Shown: positions 25,046-34,108, counted from the stretch's first letter. The stretch is 64,000 nucleotides of DNA from CAWAND01 sp963783335 (GCA_963783335.1 CAWAND010000010.1:1240001-1304000); one strand, 5' to 3'. The notes: generated by a model not told the origin, from the letters alone. Made by a program: numbers and translations.

Positions 25046-25048
25046 GCG

Positions 25049-25564
25049 ATGTCCTACCACGATAGCGTTCGGTTCTGTCTCGCGTGTGGCAGTCCGGTGG
25101 AGCTTCAAGAGGCTTTCGGCAAAGAGCGACCGGTTTGCCCTAACTGCGGTCGGGTGCACTTCTTCGATCCCAAAGTGGCAGCGGCGATGTTTGTTGTCCA
25201 GAAGGGTGCCGTGCTCTTGGTCCGGCGCATCAACGAACCCGAGCTGGGAAAATGGAGCTTGCCCGCGGGCTTCGTGGACGGGGATGAAGACCCAAAGCTC
25301 GCGGCGGAAAGGGAGTGCTTCGAGGAGACTGGCCTGCAGATTGAGGCCGACCATCTCTTGGAGGTTATCCATCAGCCTGTGGAGACTGAAGGGGCGTCCA
25401 TCGTCATCGTGTACCATGGCCGGCTCAAGGGGGGAACCTTGACGGCACGAGACGACATTGATGCGTCTGGTTTCTTCAGCTGGAAGGACCTGCCGCCGAT
25501 TGCGTTTGAGTCCACCCGGACCATGATTGAGCGCTGGAAGCAGACAGAGTCGGGCGTGCTATAA
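25049..25564 (+). CDS. Nudix hydrolase with zinc ribbon
   Basis: A 171-residue hydrolase of nucleoside-diphosphate-linked compounds. An N-terminal zinc ribbon (CLACG and CPNCG, residues ~10-33) precedes the Nudix domain. The Nudix box spans residues ~73-95 with the sequence RECFEETGL holding the metal-binding Glu pair. Architecture resembles the zinc-ribbon Nudix proteins related to NudC, which act on NADH, but the NADH-specific SQPWPFP segment is absent, so the substrate is not settled. It starts 3 bases after the anti-sigma stop and belongs to that operon. Confidence 0.85.
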   Translation: MSYHDSVRFCLACGSPVELQEAFGKERPVCPNCGRVHFFDPKVAAAMFVVQKGAVLLVRRINEPELGKWSLPAGFVDGDEDPKLAAERECFEETGLQIEADHLLEVIHQPVETEGASIVIVYHGRLKGGTLTARDDIDASGFFSWKDLPPIAFESTRTMIERWKQTESGVL

Positions 25565-25565
25565 T
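25557..25565 (+). promoter_or_regulatory. extended -10 promoter of the GGDEF regulator
   Basis: TGCTATAAT is a perfect extended -10 element overlapping the end of the Nudix gene. The start would be near 25572, leaving a leader of about 28 bases. The -35 region is weak. Confidence 0.55.
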
Positions 25566-25599
25566 CGCCTTCAGTTGCCCTCACGCGCAGGTCACCCCG

Positions 25600-27984
25600 A
25601 TGCCCCGTAAAGTTCCCTGGGGACCCCCAACACAATTCCTGCTGTGGATCTTCGCAGGCTCAGCGCTGACCGCGCTTGTGACGGTCGGCGGCGTCGCATT
25701 GCTGATTGGCGATGCGGCCAACCTGCAAATCTCAAGCCTGGCGATCCTGGCCGTTGTGTGTTTCTTTATCAGCCTGATGCTGACCATGACCGGCTACTGG
25801 GTTGTGAAGCGCGGGCTTTTAACTCCCCTGGAGCAGTTGGCAGCCCACGAACAAGCGCTGGCCGACGGCGTGCCGGTGGATGAAGCCCAGTCTCTGTCCA
25901 AATGGGCTGTCCCTGAACTTCGGCAGCTGGCTTCATCTCGCAGCTTGGCCGCGCGTCGCCTGCGGACGATGGAACAACTCAGCCGGCTCATCGTGCAATC
26001 CAAGGATCCGATTCGACTGCGTGAACAAATGCTGCTGGCCGTCGTCAATGCCCTCGGTGGTGACCACGGAAGCTTGTGGGTATTGGCACCGGAGGGAGGG
26101 TTCTTCGTCGGCGTTGCTGAAACTGGTGCCGCCCGCGCAGGAGCCATGTCTTCCGTTGGGGTCAGGTTAACCCAGGTCTCGGAACCCTTGTTGGAGGCGC
26201 TCGAGCGCCAGGGGGAGCCCGTGCTGGTAATGGACCCGGGTGACCCGGCATATGCGAGTTTAATGGGGGAAGGCTTTATCGCCAGTCACGAGCCGGGACC
26301 GGTTCTGGGTGTGCCGCTGATGCAGCTGGGAAAGATGATCGGCTGCCTGCTTGTGTCCATGAACGATCGGGGGGTTGGGTTTGATGTCGCGGACCTGGCG
26401 CTGGCCAGACAAGTCGCCGCCTTTGCCGCGGTTGCCCTGGAAAACACTCGCAGCCAAGAAGCCGAGCGTGCGCGCACCTTACGCATGACTGCTCTGGCGG
26501 AATTGGCAACCACGTTGACCACCCGCCATCGCATGCGAGACGTCCTATCGGAGATTGTCTCCCGCGGGGCAGCCTTGGCGAACAGCGCCACATGCTCAGT
26601 GTTTATCCTGGATGAGTTGATCAACTCTCTGGTGCTCTCGGCCCAAGTTGGGTTGAGCAGTTCGGAGATCTCGATCAGCCTCCCGCTGAATCATCCTCTC
26701 GTTCAATCCTTCTTGCACCAGGGCCAACCCCTGATCGTTGAGGACATAGACCATGAAATGCCCGAATTGCGCGATTTGCTCGTGCGTGCTGACGTGAGTT
26801 CTATCTATGTTCTCCCCCTTCAGGCATCGGGGCGTATCCTGGGCGCACTCACGCTAGGATTCCTCGATCGTCGAAGGCCGGACGAAGCCGAATTGTCGGT
26901 ATCCGAAATGCTGGCGAGTGTATCGGCCGCAGCTATTCAAAACGCCATTGCGTTTGAAGGCGAGGTGGAGCAACGCAACTTGCTGGCCACCGTGGCCGAG
27001 ATCAGCCGCCGCGTCTCCGCCATCTTGGACACCGAATGGATGCTGAATGAGGTCTGCCGCCTTCTGGCAGGCGAGTTCGATTTTGAATGGGTCCATGTGC
27101 TGCTTGTCAATGAAGCCGCGGGCCAGCTCGGCTATGCTGCGGGGTTCGGCCCGCTGGGAAGGCAGCTCTCAATGGATGAGCTGGTGCTGCCGCTGGACGG
27201 CTCGAGCCTTGTCGGACGAGTGGTTCAAAGCAGCAAGGCCGAACGGCAGGGCGCGATCGCTGGAGATGCCTTTCAATCCTCGGAGCGGTCGCTGCACCAG
27301 GTGGAGTCCGAGATCGGGGTCCCGATCGTGGCTCATAATCGGGTAATCGGAGTCCTAGTTGTCCAGTCGTCTCGGCCACATGCGTTTGGCGCGGACGATG
27401 AGCGCTTGCTTGGCATCGTCACGGAACAGATCGGAGTGGCGTTGGACAACGCTCGTCATCACGCGCAGGTTCAGGCACAGGCGAGGTTGGACAGCCTTAC
27501 CCAGGTGCTGAACCACGGTGCCTTTGTGACCGCGCTTCACGCCATGGTGGATGATGTCAAGCGCGATAAATTGGACTTGAGCTTAATCATGCTGGATGTC
27601 GATCACTTCAAGGCCTACAATGACCAATTCGGTCATGTGGCAGGCGATGTTGCGCTGAAGACGACAGTGCAGGCCATCAAAGCCAATGTCAAAAGCCGGG
27701 ATGCGGTGGGCCGATGGGGTGGGGAGGAGTTTGGTGTGGCTCTGGCCGGCGCCAGCAAATCTCAAGCGCGTATGGTCGCCGACCGCATCAGGCAAACATT
27801 GTCCTCTCTCGAGCCTGTTGATCGGCTGGGAAGGCGGATGCCTTCGCCGACCGTGAGCCAGGGAATCGCTACCTTGGGAGAAGACGCGTCAGATGCCGAC
27901 CAGCTGGTGGATGTGGCCGATCAGGCGCTGTACCGTGCAAAAGAACAGGGGCGGGATAGAGTGGTTGTGACGGGGTGGCAATGA
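25600..27984 (+). CDS. membrane GAF-GGDEF diguanylate cyclase
   Basis: A 794-residue signalling protein expected to make cyclic di-GMP. Two transmembrane helices at the N-terminus (residues ~8-30 and ~45-68) are followed by a HAMP-like segment (LTPLEQLAAHEQALADGVPV), three GAF-type sensory domains (about 120-290, 300-450 and 455-620) and a C-terminal GGDEF domain. The active site is GGEEF, with the metal/nucleotide residues in LIMLDVDHFKAYND. The inhibitory I-site, normally R-x-x-D five residues before GGEEF, reads K-S-R-D here, so product inhibition may be weak. No EAL domain is present. The stop overlaps the trmD start by ATGA. Confidence 0.88.
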   Translation: MPRKVPWGPPTQFLLWIFAGSALTALVTVGGVALLIGDAANLQISSLAILAVVCFFISLMLTMTGYWVVKRGLLTPLEQLAAHEQALADGVPVDEAQSLSKWAVPELRQLASSRSLAARRLRTMEQLSRLIVQSKDPIRLREQMLLAVVNALGGDHGSLWVLAPEGGFFVGVAETGAARAGAMSSVGVRLTQVSEPLLEALERQGEPVLVMDPGDPAYASLMGEGFIASHEPGPVLGVPLMQLGKMIGCLLVSMNDRGVGFDVADLALARQVAAFAAVALENTRSQEAERARTLRMTALAELATTLTTRHRMRDVLSEIVSRGAALANSATCSVFILDELINSLVLSAQVGLSSSEISISLPLNHPLVQSFLHQGQPLIVEDIDHEMPELRDLLVRADVSSIYVLPLQASGRILGALTLGFLDRRRPDEAELSVSEMLASVSAAAIQNAIAFEGEVEQRNLLATVAEISRRVSAILDTEWMLNEVCRLLAGEFDFEWVHVLLVNEAAGQLGYAAGFGPLGRQLSMDELVLPLDGSSLVGRVVQSSKAERQGAIAGDAFQSSERSLHQVESEIGVPIVAHNRVIGVLVVQSSRPHAFGADDERLLGIVTEQIGVALDNARHHAQVQAQARLDSLTQVLNHGAFVTALHAMVDDVKRDKLDLSLIMLDVDHFKAYNDQFGHVAGDVALKTTVQAIKANVKSRDAVGRWGGEEFGVALAGASKSQARMVADRIRQTLSSLEPVDRLGRRMPSPTVSQGIATLGEDASDADQLVDVADQALYRAKEQGRDRVVVTGWQ

Positions 27985-28757
27985 TGCGCTTCGATGTCTT
28001 CTCCCTGATGCCGGAGGTGATGGAACCCTATCTTCGGGCCAGTGTTATCGGTCGCGCTCAAGCCGAAGAGATCCTGGACGTCCGTCTCCACAATATCCGG
28101 GACTACGCCACGGATCGCCATCGTACAACCGACGACGTGCCCTACGGTGGTGGCGGCGGTATGGTTATGAAGCCCGAGCCGATCTTCGCCGCGGTTGAAT
28201 CTGTCCTGGAGGAAATGTTAGGGAGGGTGCCGGTGATCCTCCTGACACCGCAGGGGCGGCCGCTGAACCAGAAGATGGCCGCCGCATTGGCGCAAGTCCC
28301 GCACCTGGCTCTGATCGCCGGCCGTTACGAAGGTGTCGATGAGCGGGTGCGAGAACACCTGGCGAGCGACGAGATCTCGGTCGGTGATTTCGTGCTCACC
28401 GGTGGTGAATTGCCGGCTCTGATGGTGATCGATGCCGTGGCGCGGTGGCTGCCGGGCGTCCTTGGGGATGCTTCGGCCGCGGAAAGCGATTCCCATTCTG
28501 GAGGATTGCTGGAGTATCCACACTACACACGGCCGGCCGAGTTTCGAGGTTGGGAAGTGCCAGATATTCTCCGGTCTGGAGACCATGCTGCCATCGAGCG
28601 ATGGCGCCGCCGTCAGTCCCTGCTGAGAACTGTGGCACGAAGACCGGAACTCATTGCCTCCGTGGACCTCAGCGATGAGGACCGAGCTTTCTTGGCCGAT
28701 CTTCCCGGGGAAGGTCACTCCCCGAGGACATCAATTGACGAAGGAGAAGGGGGATGA
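27981..28757 (+). CDS. trmD: tRNA (guanine37-N1)-methyltransferase
   Basis: Methylates G37 next to the anticodon of tRNAs reading CUN, CCN and CGG codons, preventing +1 frameshifting. The 258-residue protein has the trefoil-knot SPOUT fold signs: DDVPYGGGGGMVMKPEP, LTPQGRPLNQKMA, GRYEGVDERVREH, and SVGDFVLTGGELPALMVIDA with the knot glycines. ATG 27981 overlaps the stop of the upstream gene by ATGA. Unusually, trmD is not next to rpsP, rimM and rplS but between a c-di-GMP protein and a peptide-binding lipoprotein. Confidence 0.95.
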   Translation: MMRFDVFSLMPEVMEPYLRASVIGRAQAEEILDVRLHNIRDYATDRHRTTDDVPYGGGGGMVMKPEPIFAAVESVLEEMLGRVPVILLTPQGRPLNQKMAAALAQVPHLALIAGRYEGVDERVREHLASDEISVGDFVLTGGELPALMVIDAVARWLPGVLGDASAAESDSHSGGLLEYPHYTRPAEFRGWEVPDILRSGDHAAIERWRRRQSLLRTVARRPELIASVDLSDEDRAFLADLPGEGHSPRTSIDEGEGG

Positions 28758-30667
28758 AGACAACTTTGGTGAGAACATGTTTCTGGCTTGGACTCATCGC
28801 AGGATTGGTGGGATGTTCGCGCCTACCCGAGCCAGCACTTCCGACATTGGCGCCCACAAAGAACGTGATAGTCGCACCGCCAACACCGACGCCGCCGCCG
28901 ATCCATACTGATTTGATCGTGTGCCTGGCTCAGGAGCCTAGCTCTCTCTATCTTTATGGTGACACGAGTCGCGAGGCCGATACTGTCCTCGAGGCGATCT
29001 ACGATGGGCCGATCGATGTGTTGGGGTTCCAGCCCAAGCCAGTCATCCTGGATGACCTGCCGAGCTTGGCCAACGGGGGAGCTCGTTTCGAAAGCGTCAG
29101 TCTCCGATCAGGTGATATCTACGTCAACCCCGAAACGGATCAACCAGAATCTCTCGCTCGCGGCAAGCCCTACTTGCCTTCCGGCTGCACGCAGGCAAGT
29201 TGCGTTCAGACCTACACGGGTGGTGCGGTAGACATGGACCGGCTGGTGGCCGATTTCAGGCTGAAATCAGATCTGGCTTGGTCCGACGGAGAACCGCTCA
29301 CCTCGGCCGACTCGGTCTATTCCTTCACCCTGGATGGGGATCCGGCCACACCCAGCACCAAGTATCTCTTTGCGCGTACCTTCAGCTACAAAGAGGTCGA
29401 TGACTTGACGGTGGAATGGATCGGACTGCCTGGATTTATCGATGCGGACTACCGATCGAACTTCTGGACGCCGCAGCCGGAGCATGTGCTCGCGGGGATG
29501 TCTGCTGGCGAGGTGCGGACATCCAAGCTGGCAGCCAGAATGCCCATCGGATGGGGGCCCTACCAAATCAGCCATTGGACAGCTGGAGAACAGATCGTTC
29601 TCACTCCGAACACCAGCTACTGGGCGAATTGGCCCGAGGAACAGGGATTCGAGCGCTTGATCTTCCGCTTCCTGGGAGATCAGGGCGGCAGCGCCATTGA
29701 ACAGGTCAAGACGGGGGAGTGTGACATCTTGGACGAAACGCTGCTCGGGCCGGGCGACGTGCCGCAGTTGGGTGCCGCCCAAGAGGCCGCCGACCTGAGA
29801 TATACCAGTGTTCCTGGACAGCTGGTGATGCGGATGGACATGAATCTGGATCCCGTATCAGGTGGAACGGTGGCAGGATTGTTTTCGGACGCTCGCACCC
29901 GGCATGCCCTGTCGGCATGCATTGACCGACAGGAGATCGTCGATTCGGTGCTGCATGGCACGGGTGAACCTGCGGACAGCTATCTGCCCCCATCGTTCCC
30001 GCTGTATTCAGCGCCCGCGACACCGGAAGTCTACGATCCAGCCGCCGGACGAAAACTCTTGAACGATGTGGGCTGGATGAGTGGGCCCTCTGGTTCCGAG
30101 GTAAGAAAAGCGAGCGGAATCCCGGACGTAAAGGACGGGACACAATTGAGTTTCGAGGTGCTGATGCCGACGGGAGACGTCTATGCGAGCCTTGGCACCA
30201 CACTAGCGACCGAATTGGCCAAGTGTGGCGTTGAGGTCAATGTGAAGATGGTGGACACGGCTGATCTCTTCGCCAGCTGGCCGGACGGGCCGGTCTTCGG
30301 TCGGACGTTTCAAGCGGTGGTCTGGTCTTGGCCAACTCTGACCTCTCCGCCGTGCGATATGTTTGCCAGCTGGGAAGTGCCGTCCGATGACCACCCATAT
30401 GGCAGCAACGCATCCGGGTTCAACGACCAGGCGTATGACGCAGCATGCAGGCAGTCCCTGCTGGGGGTGCCAGACAACGCCGCCTATGGGGACGCGGTCA
30501 TCCAGACCCAAGATATCTTGAGAGATCAACTGCCTGCGATCCCACTGTTTGTCCGTCCCAGGATGGTCGCATTCGCCCCGTGGGTGTGCGGCTTTGCTCT
30601 CGACCCCTCCTCGCCAAGCGTTTTTTGGGACATGGAGCAATTGCATGCCTGTCCGTCTGGCAATTAA
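28754..30667 (+). CDS. peptide ABC transporter substrate-binding lipoprotein (SBP_bac_5)
   Basis: A 637-residue extracytoplasmic binding protein with a lipobox (AGLVGC, Cys ~21) and a Pro/Thr linker. The binding domain shows the family segments SDGEPLTSADSVYSFTLD, GWGPYQISHWTAGEQIVLTPN, and DARTRHALSACIDRQEIVDSVLHGTGEPADSYLPPS. It has several extra Cys (SGCTQASCVQT, GECDIL, SACIDR) that could form disulfides. The ATG overlaps the trmD stop by ATGA, so its translation is coupled. It could deliver peptides to OppBC or to the DppB-DppC fusion; no permease is directly adjacent. Confidence 0.85.
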   Translation: MKTTLVRTCFWLGLIAGLVGCSRLPEPALPTLAPTKNVIVAPPTPTPPPIHTDLIVCLAQEPSSLYLYGDTSREADTVLEAIYDGPIDVLGFQPKPVILDDLPSLANGGARFESVSLRSGDIYVNPETDQPESLARGKPYLPSGCTQASCVQTYTGGAVDMDRLVADFRLKSDLAWSDGEPLTSADSVYSFTLDGDPATPSTKYLFARTFSYKEVDDLTVEWIGLPGFIDADYRSNFWTPQPEHVLAGMSAGEVRTSKLAARMPIGWGPYQISHWTAGEQIVLTPNTSYWANWPEEQGFERLIFRFLGDQGGSAIEQVKTGECDILDETLLGPGDVPQLGAAQEAADLRYTSVPGQLVMRMDMNLDPVSGGTVAGLFSDARTRHALSACIDRQEIVDSVLHGTGEPADSYLPPSFPLYSAPATPEVYDPAAGRKLLNDVGWMSGPSGSEVRKASGIPDVKDGTQLSFEVLMPTGDVYASLGTTLATELAKCGVEVNVKMVDTADLFASWPDGPVFGRTFQAVVWSWPTLTSPPCDMFASWEVPSDDHPYGSNASGFNDQAYDAACRQSLLGVPDNAAYGDAVIQTQDILRDQLPAIPLFVRPRMVAFAPWVCGFALDPSSPSVFWDMEQLHACPSGN

Positions 30668-30776
30668 GGTCCTTCATGCAATGATGACGTAAGATCCATG
30701 CCTTAGAATTGATCAGGAATTGATTTGAACCAGTTGAGCCTTCCAACCGTAGATAGGGAAACGAAGTCGCAGAGAA

Positions 30777-31370
30777 ATGGCCCAAAAACTGGTCCAAAAT
30801 AGCGACAAAGATCTGATTCTAGAGCTCCAAAGCGGTAACCTCGACGCTCTGGGCGTGCTTTATGATCGCCATCAACAGAGAGTGTATCGAACCGCGCTGA
30901 TGATCACCAACGACGAAGACGCGGCGTCCGACTTGTTGCAGGACGTCTTCCTTCGGATGTATCGGTTTGCGCACCGCGTTGATCCTGACCGGCCGCTTGA
31001 GCCGTGGCTCTACCGAGTTACGGCCAACCTGTCGTACACATGGATCAAGAAACGAAAACGCTGGATGCGCTATCTGGGTGAGCTAGGGGAATGGTTGAGC
31101 AGAGAAGTCCGGCCGACGCCCCATCATCAACTTGAAATCCAGGAACAATCCGACCGTGTTCGCCGGGCGGTGGCCCTGTTGCCATTCCCGCAGCGGGTCG
31201 TGGTGGTGATGTACTACGTGAATGATTTGCCCATGAGCAAGATCGCTGAGATCTTGGGCGTACCCGAAGGTACCGTGAAATCGCGAATGTACTACGCGCG
31301 CGCAGCCTTGAAGAAGAGGCTGCGTACGGAGGCCTGGCAAATGACATTGGCGACGTATGAGTTTTCTTAG
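30777..31370 (+). CDS. ECF sigma factor
   Basis: A 197-residue sigma factor, the third ECF factor within 10 kb. Region 2 is ALGVLYDRHQQRVYRTALMI and DAASDLLQDVFLRMYRFAHR; region 4 is LLPFPQRVVVVMYYVNDLPM and AEILGVPEGTVKSRMYYARA. The gap of 109 bases upstream separates it from the binding-protein gene. It ends 14 bases inside the next small gene, which is the expected place of an anti-sigma gene. Confidence 0.9.
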   Translation: MAQKLVQNSDKDLILELQSGNLDALGVLYDRHQQRVYRTALMITNDEDAASDLLQDVFLRMYRFAHRVDPDRPLEPWLYRVTANLSYTWIKKRKRWMRYLGELGEWLSREVRPTPHHQLEIQEQSDRVRRAVALLPFPQRVVVVMYYVNDLPMSKIAEILGVPEGTVKSRMYYARAALKKRLRTEAWQMTLATYEFS

Positions 31371-31635
31371 GTTGTTCAACGAGCCGGATTTCGACTACGA
31401 ATTGAAGCAGACTCTGCACGAATGGCGGGTTGAGGTCTCCGCGCCTCTCGATACACGCAGGCGGGTGCTGGAAATGGCGGCCCTATCCCTGGATACGGCT
31501 CGCCCCGGTTCCCGAAAGACCTCCCTGAAGAGTGCGCGGCTGCCGACCTACAAGGACGTTGAACACCGGAAGGCGGACAACATCATGTTGTACGCTAGCC
31601 CTTTGGGGTTGGGCATCATCAGCCTCAGAGCCTAA
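31357..31635 (+). CDS. small hypothetical protein overlapping the ECF sigma gene
   Basis: A 92-residue protein starting 14 bases before the sigma stop, so translation is probably coupled. The first part (FLRLFNEPDFDYELKQTLHE, WRVEVSAPLDTRRRVLEMAA) is helical and acidic, a build seen in the cytoplasmic domain of some anti-sigma factors, but there is no membrane helix and no zinc motif. It could be a cut-down soluble anti-sigma factor, or the front part of a frameshifted one. Function is unknown. Confidence 0.5.
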   Translation: MSFLRLFNEPDFDYELKQTLHEWRVEVSAPLDTRRRVLEMAALSLDTARPGSRKTSLKSARLPTYKDVEHRKADNIMLYASPLGLGIISLRA

Positions 31636-31691
31636 TGGTCTATTGGTAGATACCTTGTCCGGACAACCTGGCTGGCCAAAATTGAATATGG

Positions 31692-31719
31692 TTGACGACG
31701 GCTCATTTGTGGGTATAAT
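31692..31719 (+). promoter_or_regulatory. strong sigma-70 promoter of the opp operon
   Basis: TTGACG (31692-31697), 16-base spacer, TATAAT (31714-31719). This is the best promoter match in the window. Transcription would start near 31726 and leave a leader of about 197 bases before oppD. Confidence 0.75.
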
Positions 31720-31725
31720 CGCCGC

Positions 31726-31922
31726 AGGTGCAATAGCTCACAGAGTCCAAAATCCAAAGGCAGGGCGTGGATGATCAAGTCGCGGCCTGCCTTTCCGACC
31801 CGGGTCAGGGTTGCAGGGACGACAGGATTTGATTCGGGTTGGCGTGACCCGGTCGCGCGTCGGCAGGGGATCGATCAACGACGCGATCCTCATATTAATA
31901 CATAAGGGACGGAGAGAACCGC
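31726..31922 (+). other. long structured leader of oppD (possible riboregulator)
   Basis: The transcribed leader has several stems by eye: AAAGGCAGG (31756-31764) with CCTGCCTTT (31786-31794); CCGGGTCA (31800-31807) with TGACCCGG (31845-31852); then GCGTCG (31857-31862) with CGACGC (31879-31884), which competes with GGATCG (31868-31873) pairing CGATCC (31884-31889). An AT-rich stretch and the ribosome-binding site GGACGGAGAG follow. I do not recognise a known riboswitch class. Confidence 0.45.
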
Positions 31923-32957
31923 TTGTCTCGACACATTTTGGAAGTTAAGGACCTGACAACCAGGTTCCATACCGACGAAGGGACGGTCAAGGCGGTCAAC
32001 GGCATTTCGTACAGCATTGAAGAAGGCGAGTCGGTCGGTATTGTAGGTGAGAGCGGTTGCGGCAAGAGCGTGTCGGTTCTCTCTGTGATGCGCCTGCTAC
32101 CTGAACCGCCGGCGACGGTCCAGGGGCATGTCATCTTCAACAACCAGGATATTCTCAAGCTTCCCCAATCCAAGATGCGGTCCATCCGTGGCAGCCAGAT
32201 TGCCATGGTGTTCCAGGATCCCATGACATCCCTCAACCCCGTGCTCACTGTGGGCCTTCAACTCAAAGAGCCGCTGATGGTCCACCTGGGCATGGGCGAG
32301 GAAGACGCCGAGGAACGGGCTGCCCAACTCTTGGAACTTGTAGGTATTCCGAACGGGCGCGATCGCCTGGACGACTACCCGCACCAATTCTCTGGCGGGA
32401 TGCGACAGCGGGCGATGATCGCCATGGCTCTGAGCTGCAACCCGACCTTGCTTATCGCCGATGAGCCGACGACGGCGTTGGACGTGACCATCCAGGCCCA
32501 GATCATCGACCTTGTTCTCCGATTGCGCGAACAGTTTGGGATGTCGCTGATCTGGATCACGCATGACCTGGGCGTGGTCGCTGGGTTGGCGGATAGAGTC
32601 CTGGTGATGTATGCGGGGTTCATTGTCGAGGATGCCCGAGTGGATGATCTGTACACGAAGCCGATGCATCCCTACACTTCGATGCTTCTCAGATCGTTGC
32701 CCCGGATGGACAAGGACGCCGGCAACAAACTCGAATCGATCGAAGGTCTTCCTCCAGACCTGGTTGATCTGCCGTCGGGCTGTCCCTTCGCCGAGCGGTG
32801 CCCATACGCGAAGGATCTTTGCCGGGAGCACAACCCGCATTTGTTTGCGATGGAGCCCAATCACCGAGCTGCCTGCTGGGTCAATATGGAAACCAACGAA
32901 TTGAGGCAGGACATGCTGGCTGAGGCGGGCATTCCGATGCCGGAGCCGGTGGCATGA
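31923..32957 (+). CDS. oppD: oligopeptide ABC transporter ATP-binding protein OppD/DppD
   Basis: One of two ATPases that drive peptide import, 344 residues. Walker A (GESGCGKSV, ~residue 43), Q-loop (MVFQDPMTSLNP), signature (FSGGMRQRAM), Walker B (LLIADEPTTALD) and the switch His (ITHDLG) are all present. The C-terminal oligopeptide-transport extension has the conserved Cys set GCPFAERCPYAKDLC and a final ACW, which binds a [4Fe-4S] cluster in some homologues. The start is TTG 31923, preceded by GGAGAG; no ATG fits the N-terminus. It overlaps oppF by 4 bases. Confidence 0.92.
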   Translation: MSRHILEVKDLTTRFHTDEGTVKAVNGISYSIEEGESVGIVGESGCGKSVSVLSVMRLLPEPPATVQGHVIFNNQDILKLPQSKMRSIRGSQIAMVFQDPMTSLNPVLTVGLQLKEPLMVHLGMGEEDAEERAAQLLELVGIPNGRDRLDDYPHQFSGGMRQRAMIAMALSCNPTLLIADEPTTALDVTIQAQIIDLVLRLREQFGMSLIWITHDLGVVAGLADRVLVMYAGFIVEDARVDDLYTKPMHPYTSMLLRSLPRMDKDAGNKLESIEGLPPDLVDLPSGCPFAERCPYAKDLCREHNPHLFAMEPNHRAACWVNMETNELRQDMLAEAGIPMPEPVA

Positions 32958-33940
32958 CAGAGACCAACGGCAAGCCCCTGGTTCGCGTCGACGATCTAAA
33001 GAAGCATTTTCCGATTACGCGCGGCATTTTCCTTCAGCGGCAGGTCGGCGCGGTCAAGGCCGTGGATGGCATCAGCTTCGAGATTTTTCAAGGGGAGACT
33101 CTCGGTTTGGTCGGCGAGAGTGGATGTGGAAAATCGACCACGGGCCGCACGATTCTTCAGCTCTATCCACCCACGTCCGGGCATGTCTTCTTCGGTGACA
33201 CTGATCTGGCGGAAGCGGGAGCAGAGAAGCTGCGCAGCCTGCGGCGCGATCTGCAGATTATTTTCCAAGATCCCTACGCCTCGCTCAACCCTCGCATGAC
33301 GGTGGGAGCGATTGTCGGGGAACCATTGGATGTCCACAAAATTGGCAGCCGTCGCGAGCGTCGCGAACGTGTCGAGGAATTGCTGCGGCTGGTGGGCCTC
33401 AACCCCTACTTCATCAACCGCTATCCGCATGAATTCTCCGGTGGCCAACGTCAGAGAATCGGCATTGCCCGAGCCCTCGCTCTGGAACCCGAATTCATCG
33501 TATGCGACGAACCCATCTCCGCTTTGGACGTGTCCATCCAGGCCCAGGTGGTCAACCTGCTCGAAGAACTGCAGGAGAAGCTGGGGCTCACCTACTTGTT
33601 TATCGCTCACGACCTGAGCATGGTTCGCCACATCTCAGACAGAGTGGCAGTCATGTATCTGGGCAAGATCATGGAACTGGCCGATCGAGAGGAACTCTAC
33701 ACCAATCCTCTCCACCCGTACACACAAGCGCTGCTTTCGGCGGTCCCTATTCCGGATCCGGGCAAGGAAAAGCGCCGCAAGAGGATTATTCTGGAAGGGG
33801 ACGTGCCAAGCCCGGCCAACCCGCCATCAGGTTGTCAATTCCATACACGCTGCCCGTTGGCGGTCGAGGTCTGTGAGAACGTGGTTCCCGAATGGCGGGA
33901 GATATCCCCCGGGCATTGGGTGTACTGCCACCTGGTTTAG
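32954..33940 (+). CDS. oppF: oligopeptide ABC transporter ATP-binding protein OppF/DppF
   Basis: Second ATPase of the importer, 328 residues. Walker A GESGCGKSTT (~55), Q-loop IIFQDPYASLNPRM, signature FSGGQRQRIGIARAL, Walker B FIVCDEPISALDVS and His loop IAHDLSMVRHI are intact. The C-terminal cysteines SGCQFHTRCPLAVEVC and YCH match the Fe-S-type extension of the family. The ATG overlaps the oppD stop by ATGA, so the two are translated together in equal amounts, as needed for a heterodimer. These are the only importer ATPases in the window, so they may also serve the DppB-DppC fusion protein. Confidence 0.92.
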   Translation: MTETNGKPLVRVDDLKKHFPITRGIFLQRQVGAVKAVDGISFEIFQGETLGLVGESGCGKSTTGRTILQLYPPTSGHVFFGDTDLAEAGAEKLRSLRRDLQIIFQDPYASLNPRMTVGAIVGEPLDVHKIGSRRERRERVEELLRLVGLNPYFINRYPHEFSGGQRQRIGIARALALEPEFIVCDEPISALDVSIQAQVVNLLEELQEKLGLTYLFIAHDLSMVRHISDRVAVMYLGKIMELADREELYTNPLHPYTQALLSAVPIPDPGKEKRRKRIILEGDVPSPANPPSGCQFHTRCPLAVEVCENVVPEWREISPGHWVYCHLV

Positions 33941-34108
33941 AATATGGCCAGCCTGGCTGCGTGAGCAGGCCGGAATTCGTTGAAAGAAGAAGCTGGTAGC
34001 GACCCGCATAAGATCGAGAGGAGGTGGTGCGATAGGGAGAAAGTGTCAAGCAAGACCAACCCGTTTGGGATCGCAAATTTATAACTCTTGGAAGGAGAAG
34101 AGAGCGCC

